Shown in pieces: positions 16,581 to 24,638 of a stretch of 24,638 nt of DNA. This DNA is from Neelides folsomi. Its lineage: Eukaryota; Arthropoda; Collembola; Neelipleona; Neelidae. Position 1 is the stretch's first letter; the number at the start of each line of letters is the position of its first letter. The notes beneath the pieces are model-generated. The model had not been told where the DNA came from, made no database searches, and saw only the letters and a list, made by a program, of their open reading frames with translations. The translations under genes and the position numbers were made by a program. The stretch lies in contig JAQGBZ010000631.1 in NCBI GenBank assembly GCA_034687125.1, positions 1 to 24,638 of the forward strand, read 5' to 3'.

Positions 16581-17230
16581 CTTACATAATATTTTCAATT
16601 GAAAATCATTCTTTTTTAAGAAATGCTGTGAGTAAATTGGGTTAATTACCGTATCTATTAAAATTTCGTTCTTGACACGAAGTAAATTATTCTCATTTTC
16701 AAGCGTTTCATTTACATCTCGGAGTTTTACAACCTCTTGATTTGTTTTATTTATGCTCTTCTTGTTAACGTCTTATTAAAATAATTCCAATCTTTAAACG
16801 TTTAAGGACTTTTAGATTATAATTTGTGGTTATTTTTGTATTTATTTACCATTGTGCCACTTTCCATTTTCAAATTTTGATGTCTAAACAAAAAGGATTA
16901 CTAATTTATTTATTACATAATAAATAACTTAAAAGATAAAAAATATGTAATTTATTAAGACAAATAGCATTGTATAAAAAGAACTAAATTTTAAATTCGA
17001 ATACGTAACTTTAAAATGTTAAATTAAATATTGGCAAACTCGATTCAAAGATAATTAAAGAATATTTTATTATTTACCACTTGGCCAAGTTTAACTTTAA
17101 TTTCGCTTATTTCCAAGCCAAATTCTTTTTGTCTATTGGGACAACTTTCCATAGACAGTGGAATCTTAGCCTTTCTCGGACGCGGCTTTTTTATTCTGAA
17201 TTTTTTTCCAAATATATTTTGAAAATACAT
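16572..17230 (-). CDS. CBY1: Chibby homologue (beta-catenin antagonist / basal body protein)
   Basis: Three exons on the minus strand (17078-17230, 16850-16883, 16572-16771) encode 128 residues; human CBY1 has 126. The 34-base middle exon makes the gene easy to miss. Residues 6-10 give IFGKK, where human has a similar NTF..KK motif. RPRK, then KEFGLE (human VELGLE) and SKFENGKW (52-59; human LKFENGQW) follow. A leucine-rich coiled coil (about 70-103) contains LENENNLLRVKNEILIDT, which matches human LEEENNLLRLKVDILLDM. In vertebrates Chibby binds beta-catenin and acts at the distal appendages of ciliary basal bodies. The serine that binds 14-3-3 in human (Ser20, in RKSAS) is not conserved here (RKAKI). 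The start at 17230 follows the family N-terminus. The gene is head-to-head with ECSIT. Confidence 0.88.
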
Positions 17231-17544
17231 TTTCACTCAAACCTCTCAATTCTAATAATATATTAATAAACCATTATTCTTAATATTTTTAAAATCATTC
17301 ATTCATAAGTCATTTAATAAATTAAATGATCATTTGAGGATAGTTTCATACAAGTCTCATATATTGCAAACCTCAATTGTCGCAGAATGATAATCAACGT
17401 TCCTTCTTTCAAATTCCTGCTACTTTCAACCGCGAATTTAACATTTACATTTTCCACATTTTCTGATTTTGTTAATTTAGCGGTTCTGGAATTTAAAGGA
17501 AAGTTAATCATACATTAAAAATTTGTAACAAATACTCAGTAATA
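17231..17544. promoter_or_regulatory. Shared divergent promoter region, CBY1 / ECSIT
   Basis: These 314 bases separate two start codons that face away from each other. A minus-strand open stretch (17314-17511) shows no family resemblance and is probably chance. The segment around 17395-17445 is somewhat less A/T-rich, but I could not place a core promoter element with confidence. Confidence 0.45.
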
Positions 17545-20455
17545 ATGAGACTAATGAGATTCATCTCAAGATCGTTGCTAAATAATGTACGTGTCAATCA
17601 CAATAGATTTCTCTCTGAGGAACCTCGCTACTTGTGCTCCAATTCCAACTCCGGGGAGAAGAAAGTCGTTGAAGAAAAGAAATATTTTTCAGCAGATCGG
17701 CAAGAAGAGTTAGAATTACTTGATAGACATAAATTTTATCAAAAAAAGGCTAAAAAGAATCGAGTGGTAGAAGAAACTGGTTTAATTCCCCAAGGATTCA
17801 TGGAAGATTTCCATGACAAGAATAAAGAGACGTTCATGGTGGCAATTGAAGTCTTCATCAAACGGGATAAACATGCAAGGGGTCATGTGGAGTTCATCCG
17901 GTCAGCCCTCAAGTTCATGAAGGCCTTTGGAGTTCATAAAGACTTGGAAGCGTACAAGAAGCTTTTGGACGTTTTTCCCAAGGGGAAATTCATCGCCCAG
18001 AATATGTTTCAAGTTGAATTTATGCATTATCCCAAGCAGCAGCAATGCGCTCTTGACCTTCTTGAACAAATGGAACAAAATGGTATTTTTACTATATTAA
18101 TATATGATATTATTCCTTATATTCAAATTTTAATTAGGACAGTTAATATTAAATATATGTAAAAAATAGTATGTTTTAATATACATTATAGGTTTGTTCT
18201 GGCTGTAATATACCTAAAATGTATTGGAATTGGAATTCAGGTTTAACGTACTATATGGTTCAAGTGAATTCAAGAAAAGTATGAGACTAATTGTACTTAA
18301 AAGGGATAAAACATAGGTCTGTTATGTAATTGCAATATTAAAGAATCCCGATATCTTTATCTTATTCATGAAATATAGTTTATTAAACTATTTTATAGGA
18401 GATAATCTTATGTAAAGGTTAAAGTATCATAGAGTCTATAGGCTTTACTCGTCGCTCACCCATATTTCCCATTTTCTTTAGCTCCTATTTAAACATAAAA
18501 AAAGGAGATATATTCTATTTAGACTAAAGATAAGACTGAAAAACTCATGATGATGAAAGAGATGAAAGTGTAAGTTGGATGCGGCCGAGACTAGTTTAAA
18601 AGGTGCTTAAGTAATCTTCAAGTATAAAATACCAAAGTCGAGGGAGCCTTTTATGTTCTTTCATTAGTTCCAATACTTACTTAAAAATTTAAGAATATAT
18701 TTTGATTATTCCATATTTTTGATATAAGATAAAGTAGGCATGAAATAATATACTCTTACAATGGTTAGTATTTATTCTTTATTTGATCGTTATTTGATAA
18801 GTTACATAAACTCCTACATCGTTATGTTAAATAACGTTGTTGTTATTATATAAAAAAGCGAAAGTCGTGAGCTCTGATAATTTCAATTAGGTAACGAACA
18901 TAGAAAGGATGAGAAGTATACATACATATAATAAAATATATTAGTTAACTAAACATATTAATACATTTAATGTAATGCAATACGAATAATTGATAAACTA
19001 TTAAGATTATGGAGTTCTTAACTTATGAATTGGTTTAATATGTTCGGACATTTTTCACTTATAAAGCAGTATAACTACCTACTTATTATACTTTTATATT
19101 AATTCTTCACGTGGATAGCATGCAGATACTAATATATATTAAAGTTTATTTGTTATTAAAAATACCGAGAGAAATATTTTAAAATTGGATCGTAATGTAT
19201 TTTAAATAAAACAGGTAATTTCATTGATTTTTATTGATTTTAGACGTGCAACCTGATTCTGAACTCGAAATTCAATTGAATCAAATATTCGGATCTAAGT
19301 CATTTCCGAGACGTAAATGCGCTCGAATGTTATATTGGATGACCAAATTCAGTAATTTGTCCCCGTGGCCTCTTCCCAAGAAACTACCAAACGATTCCCT
19401 CGAGCTTGCCAAGCTAGCTATACAGAGAATGACTTGTGTGGATTTAAAGACGAAGATTACGATTTACAACGTAATAACTAACTATAAACATATAATTTTA
19501 TAATATAATTTTTAATTACAAGTCATTTAAGTACGCACGACCGATGTAATTTATATCAAAATTAATGTTAGCATTGGCTATAGTAGAATGAAACCACTTA
19601 CTTGGAACGAGACCTCTAGTACTTAAGATAAGATAAGTGAAATATGTAACCTCTTGCAGGCTTCCGATCTTGAGGACTCTATTGACTCAACTTGGATTGT
19701 AAGCGGACAAAGCCCAGATCAGAAGGAGTTAATTGAGACACACCCCCCAAACAAACCTATCTACGTCGAAGGGGCTTTCCGGGTTTGGTTGAATCTTTAT
19801 TGCGTCAATTACTTTATCCTTAGAGGAGAACCAAGGATTTTACCAAAGAAGCCTGAACGCCAAGAACTTGATGGTATTTAGAACTAGTTTAGTTATTAAA
19901 CGATAAGGGATCTATGTGATAATACAAATATTCTTGTTATGATACTTATCACTATCACTTAATTCCTCAGATGTTGGAGACATTAAGACATTATTTGAAG
20001 AGGAATTTGTGGAGGAGTCCTTAGCAAAGAGATCTGTTGTGCACGAGCAAGAAGATGGAATTATCTACGCAATTTGTGCAACAGGATCTTCCTCTAAAGA
20101 TTCAATCCTCTCATGGATTCGTTTTTTGAGTGAAGAAAACCCAAGGATTATGAAAGATATTCCTATACTTTTTACTCTCAAGTCACCTATTGGGCCAACG
20201 GACGATCTCGAGATTTTAACTCCGATTGAGACTCAAAAACGAAAGGATCAGGCTTTGGGAATTGAAACGTTCGGTCTCAACTATGCTGATCCATCCCTTG
20301 ATCAAATTGGAATTTCGAAGAGGTCCGAGACAAGGTTTGTGAATTGGCCTCATCATCATAGACCTCCAAGTCCTCAAACTCAAAGTCAAGAAGAAGAACC
20401 AGAAGTAGATCCATTGAATGAAAATCTAGAAAATAAAAAAATAGAGTCACCTTGA
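17545..20455 (+). CDS. ECSIT: ECSIT, mitochondrial complex I assembly / Toll signalling adaptor
   Basis: Four exons (17545-18082, 19244-19470, 19660-19873, 19971-20455) encode 487 residues; human has 431. The N-terminus (MRLMRFISRSLLNN) is a basic mitochondrial presequence, so the first ATG is preferred over the second at codon 4. Conserved blocks match human ECSIT: LLDVFPKGKF, HYPKQQQCALDLLEQME, NQIFGSKS.P, PWPLPKKLP.D..ELA, GQSPDQ, P.PVFVEG-like PIYVEGAFRVWL, and a C-terminal domain around GIIYAICATG. ECSIT binds NDUFAF1 in the mitochondrial complex I assembly machinery and links TRAF6 to Toll and BMP signalling. Intron 1 is long (1161 bases). The last 45 or so residues are acidic and rich in Pro, Gln and Glu, unlike a folded domain. 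The human protein has a similar acidic end. Confidence 0.93.
18083..19243 (+). other. Long first intron of ECSIT
   Basis: A 1161-base A/T-rich intron, against introns of 97-189 bases elsewhere in this gene. I found no open frame of note, no inverted repeats of useful length and no recognisable mobile element or small RNA in it. Confidence 0.6.
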
Positions 20456-21820
20456 AGGTTTTTAAATTAACATCCTTGTTTATGCGACTTTATAATGACG
20501 GCTCTATGGCGTGAGGAAATGAGGGTGAAGAGCGGTGACCTTTTGAACATACAAATTCATAGTTTCATATCTTTATTAGCAAAAGTGTCAATAACTCTGT
20601 TTTAATCATCTATTTTGGACTTTATAAGATCTTTTATATAATGGAGTGCGTGAATGAACCTTTTGCTTTATTAGGTATAAATTATTCTATCTTATTACTT
20701 GCGCTTTTCATATTTATTCTGATTTATTAACCACCTTGTTTATCAGACTTTCCTCTTCATTTACGCAAGAGACTCCTTTCATCGAACCTGAATTTCTTAT
20801 CCATGCCAGCATTGAGATTAATAAAATAGTTATAACACATATAACTATTTAACATTCCTATATAACATAAATCTATACATGCTTTACTTAACATAATCTT
20901 AAGTAAGTAAATCATAATGCCTTCGGTAATGATTTTAATGTATTTTTAGTGTGGTACATGTATCTTTGCTTTCTTTATCATTGGGAATTTGAAGAGTGCT
21001 ATGCAGACAGGTAGCAAAATTCAGAGTTGGATCCTTGCAATGCAAAGAAAGATCATCTGATTCATACATGAAATGTATAGCAAACATGTGTACATGTTTA
21101 TTCATATGAAAAGAAGAAACTCGTGCGAAGGGAGCGTACGACGTAATTTTTGCAACTCTCCGCATGATACCAATTCCAGTTATCACAAGATTATTTTATT
21201 CAAAGTCAGATAATTGAGCCCTGTATTGGGGGAAATTAACTAATTTGGGATTTATTAATATATTATTCCATTGTCCTCCCACATGGACCATGTTCAAGCT
21301 CCTTCGTTTCAGGTAATTTCATTACATAACATATTTAATTTTCTAACCATAGATTAATATTGCCCTGAATCTTCGTTATTGTATTGTTAAGTTATATCAT
21401 ATTAAGATTTCCCGACAACATTTATGGATTGAGTCAACCTTGAATTTATGATTTCATTTCACTCAATTTCCTTATGGTTGAATGTCCAATCTAAAATTGA
21501 TATATTCAAATTCAGAGAAAAGAAACACATTGAACTAATCGTACAATGTTTTCTAATTTACATTTAGTTAGCTTTGTAACATATGGGTTGATGTTTATTA
21601 TTGGAAAGCGTTAACAAAATTAATATTTTTTAAATATGATGAGAAAGTTCGGTCAATAATTTAATAATTGTTAATTGCAACTATAATGTGTTAGGTCTGA
21701 CGTAATTGAGAACAAGATTAAAGTTTGAGAGATGATGCGTTTAACAACTCTGGAATTTGTACGAACGATCCATTAATGAATAAAAGAAATAAAAGAGATG
21801 TTTATCAAACTCACAAGCTT
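20456..21820. other. ECSIT 3' UTR and spacer before SLC25A38
   Basis: A/T-rich and without a convincing gene. An AATAAA at 20820-20825 is a distant candidate poly(A) signal. It is followed at once by an 11-bp perfect hairpin (20824-20834 with 20840-20850, loop ACACA). A minus-strand open stretch at 20935-21186 resembles no protein. A short segment ending in a donor-like CAG/GTAATT (about 21265-21312) could be another noncoding exon but is weak. Confidence 0.5.
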
Positions 21821-21864
21821 CTGGCTCATTCAACGACGTCAATGCGTCTGCTAACCATTGAAGG
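21821..21864 (+). other. Probable noncoding 5' exon of SLC25A38
   Basis: A less A/T-rich stretch with ACGACGTCAATG ends at an excellent donor (GG/GTAAGTG, intron from 21865). An acceptor (TTTACATCAG) at 22038 lies 53 bases before the SLC25A38 start, which implies a 174-base intron. The left edge is unknown. If spliced, an ATG at 21842 would make a 15-codon upstream frame that ends before the main start. Confidence 0.4.
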
Positions 21865-22091
21865 GTAAGTGTAATCAAAGTATTTACTTAACTCATAACG
21901 ATTTCAAATTATATAAAGACTTTAATTTCACGAATTTAATGATGTTAGTTAAATTATGTAATTACTTCTTTTCATATGCCTATAATAATAACCTTTAATA
22001 AATATATCATATTATATATTTATGGTCCTTTACATCAGGGTGTGGAGAACCTCCCAATCGTAATCTGAGATTTGAGGGGGTAAATAAAAGG

Positions 22092-24438
22092 ATGGATCTA
22101 GTCAGAGATGGTCCGCAGTCTTCATCAGTCCCTTTTGCTTTATCGACCTCGTCTCCTTCTCTCCTTGCCATCGAAGAAGAACTCAAAAACAATATTAAGA
22201 AAGAGAGTGAATCTCCCGATTTTAAACTTTTCCCAAGTGCCTTCATAGGCCGTTATATGGATATTAAAACTTTTGTAAGCGAATAATTTTTAATACTTTT
22301 TGTATAATATTAATTAGACTTGTAATTATAATTTTGATTTTGAGTCAGGCTTCAATAAAGTAATTTTTATTTTTATAGCATCCTGTCGTAAAATCCTTCA
22401 TAGTCGGATCAGTTTCTGGAACATGTTCCACTATACTATTTCAACCTTTAGATCTGCTAAAAACTCGCCTTCAAACTCCTATCGGGTAATGAATCCAAAT
22501 ACTTAATCTTTAGGCTTTTTAATTCTAAAGTCAATATATTATGTTATTTTTAAATAAGTACTCAGGAATTTGACTTGATTTTCAACATTATTTGCTTTTT
22601 AATTTAGTCAAACTTATGGGAATCCTGGAATGTTAAATATTGTCGGAAATATCGTGAAACATGAAAAAATGCTTGGATTATGGAGAGGAATGACACCAGT
22701 AAGTTTATTTTATATTTTTATCAATTTTTATGTAGATTAAAATAATCGTTTTTAAAACAAATTTTGATCATCATGAATTAATTATATTGATCTGATTGAA
22801 TGTTCTAATAAAATTGAAGTCTCTTACTCGATGTGTCCCTGGCGTCGGACTTTATTTCGCGTCAATTCATGGTCTCAAAAGAACATTTAATATCAATGAT
22901 CCCACTGCTCTTCAATCTGTTTTCTTGGGAGTGACGGGAAGGACGATCAGCGGAGTTCTCCTCATCCCTTTCACTGTCGTTAAAACAAGATATGAAGTAA
23001 GTTGACCCCGCTTCCGAGTTCCGCATTTCTCATTAATGCCCATTGAAATCACACGAGTTGTGTTCTTCTGCCCAACTTGCTGGCAAATTGACCTCTCCTC
23101 ACTCTACTCTTATAAAGGATTTAGGATTTGAGACTCGGAACTCTTTTCTTATCACCATTTTTCTAACCTTCAAACCACCCATTTCCATATATTATATCAA
23201 ATATAGATATATCAGGGAATTGAATCTAACTTCAATAGGCTTATCAACCCTTTCATTCCTTTTTATACATGTGGACTAAATTTTAATAGACTCTCTGACG
23301 CCATTAATTCTTGGCCAGTGAGGACTTTTTCTATATTAATATAACCTTATATGTATTATAGTGATAATTTATTTTATCTCATTTTTGAGATTTTGCTTAA
23401 GAGTACACTTTTGTCTTTTGGGGCATTTGAGCAATGTAATTGAGGCACGCCTATTTTACTTAGGTTTTCTTAGTCCTTTATAGTTCTTCTTATCACAGTT
23501 CGGTGACACAAGAATGCATGTGACCATCCGTATAATATTCTTTGCTAGTTATTCAATATCGTTATATTAAATTAAATTCCTTTTACATGTTATAATGAAA
23601 TCAAAGCATGAGGGAAATAAAATGTGTTATCTTTTTTAACATGAAATACTCCTAGTCTTTTGAGATAAACCTTTAAGACCTTGTCCCTTTTTCTTGACTC
23701 ACAATTTGCTCATGATCATTTGTGATTGTGATATATGGATATGATATGGTTAAAGGTTCAATAGTTAATTTTTCACAACATCGTTATTTGCACCCAATTA
23801 AGATTAATATCAGGATGAAAACAAGGAAGAAGGAGAATAAAGTGTGATTAACTCAAGTTTTAATTATTTTTTCAGAGCCGAGTGTATCAATATGGCAGTA
23901 TTAGACAAGCATTGATGGTCATTTACAAACAAGAAGGAATTGCTGGGCTTACATGTGGTCTTATTCCAACGCTTCTCCGTGATGCTCCATTCTCTGGAAT
24001 TTACCTCCTTATGTATACATCAGCCAAGAAAGCAGTCCCTGAAGAATGGTTGGAATCTTCTTTTGGATCTTCGGTTCGATTCTCATGTGGAATCCTCGCT
24101 GGAGTTGGAGCTTCGCTTTTAACTCAACCAGCAGATGTGATTAAAACTAAAAGTCAGCTCTTCCCCGACAAGTTCAAATCCATCCATGAAGTCGTAGTTT
24201 ACGTTTATCAGGTAAATTTTTTGAATATTTTTAAGAAATGTTTTCAGTAAGATTTATCTTATATCTTAATTTTTTAATTTCATTTGTGGGTTTTATTTAA
24301 TTCGGCTGTTTTTATTAGAAATATGGATGGAAAGGGTATTTCAAAGGAATGGCTCCAAGAACAATTCGTCGAAGTCTTATTGCAGCCATGTCATGGACTG
24401 TTTATGAACACATGATGAGATCATTAGGACTGAACTAA
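22092..24438 (+). CDS. SLC25A38: Mitochondrial glycine carrier SLC25A38 (Hem25)
   Basis: Six exons (22092-22274, 22379-22485, 22608-22698, 22820-22996, 23876-24211, 24319-24438) encode 337 residues; human has 304. The protein is an inner-membrane carrier that imports glycine for the first step of haem synthesis. It shows the three tandem carrier repeats, each with a P-x-D/E/T-x-x-K signature: [22 protein letters not shown] and QPADVIKTK. It also has family-specific stretches: [43 protein letters not shown] and [12 protein letters not shown]. The first 61 residues form a hydrophilic extension before HPVVKSF, longer than in vertebrates. The frame is open upstream of 22092 as far as the acceptor at 22038, so the start rests on the first ATG alone. 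Intron 4 is 879 bases, the others under about 125. Confidence 0.96.
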
Positions 24439-24638
24439 CTTGAAGTATCAAGGCGGATGGGAACGTCAATGTCAGTATGAACTATGAAGAATGAAAAGAC
24501 ATCGACAGCCTTTTTTCAGCATCTTTTTACTTTTTTATTCTACGCTCAAATACGTAATATGCTTCCCAATAAGTCCGTTCATTTGAGTGTTTGTCCCTCT
24601 TAATCCTTCTAATGATAAAAACTTTATTACTGCTCTTT
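24439..24638 (+). other. SLC25A38 3' UTR, window edge
   Basis: No further gene begins here. No exact AATAAA occurs before the window ends. The variant AATAAG (24568-24573) is the closest signal, so the transcript may end here or beyond the edge. Confidence 0.4.

Noticed and set aside
16620..16660. Apparent GT-AG intron of 24 bases in the last CBY1 exon
   Set aside because: It is too short to be spliced, and its 24 bases are in frame and open, so the exon reads straight through.
17314..17511. 65-codon minus-strand frame between CBY1 and ECSIT
   Set aside because: No similarity to any family, and it occupies the divergent promoter spacer. An extra CBY1 exon is not needed because the protein already has the family length.
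20935..21186. 83-codon minus-strand frame in the ECSIT-SLC25A38 spacer
   Set aside because: No recognisable motif, no splice partners and A/T-rich flanks. Probably chance.

Overview
The window looks like a piece of an AT-rich arthropod nuclear genome. All seven recognisable genes are eukaryotic. They have many short GT-AG introns, long A/T-rich spacers and AATAAA signals. Protein features and the degenerate Tc1/mariner copy fit a crustacean. A parasitic copepod of the salmon-louse type is my best guess, but this rests on general resemblance and not on a diagnostic marker. I assembled each gene model by following reading frames across splice sites. Exon phases close exactly in every model.

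Layout. 1-96: a perfect 37-bp inverted repeat at the window edge. 97-2160: AT-rich spacer with one doubtful minus-strand terminal exon (518-596). 2180-2422: promoter and noncoding first exon of a histone H3.3 gene (CDS 3233-3873). 5159-10656: an 11-exon DDX46/Prp5 spliceosomal helicase gene. Its first intron holds a near-palindromic foldback and a dead Tc1-like transposon set inside a second, related pair of inverted repeats. 11093-11656 (minus): a two-exon UQCC4/CCSMST1-like complex III assembly factor. 11926-16330: a 15-exon topoisomerase III alpha gene. 16572-17230 (minus): a three-exon Chibby gene made of small exons. 17545-20455: a four-exon ECSIT gene. 22092-24438: a six-exon SLC25A38 mitochondrial glycine carrier gene, preceded by a probable noncoding exon.

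Organisation. UQCC4/TOP3A and CBY1/ECSIT are head-to-head pairs with spacers of about 270 and 315 bp, so each pair may share a promoter. DDX46/UQCC4 and TOP3A/CBY1 are tail-to-tail with interlocked poly(A) signals, so their mRNA 3' ends probably overlap. Three genes encode mitochondrial factors (UQCC4, ECSIT, SLC25A38), and TOP3A is dual-targeted in animals. This may be chance. H3.3 and DDX46 are general nuclear housekeeping genes and Chibby is a ciliary/Wnt factor.

I did not find a wholly new multi-gene system. The most unusual features are: a TOP3A that lacks the usual tetracysteine zinc finger and carries a GGA-repeat glycine linker instead; a DD37E-like spacing in the degenerate transposase; nested inverted repeats that share a core; an evenly spaced CCAAT cluster with a CRE-like site at H3.3; and the hairpin at the window start.
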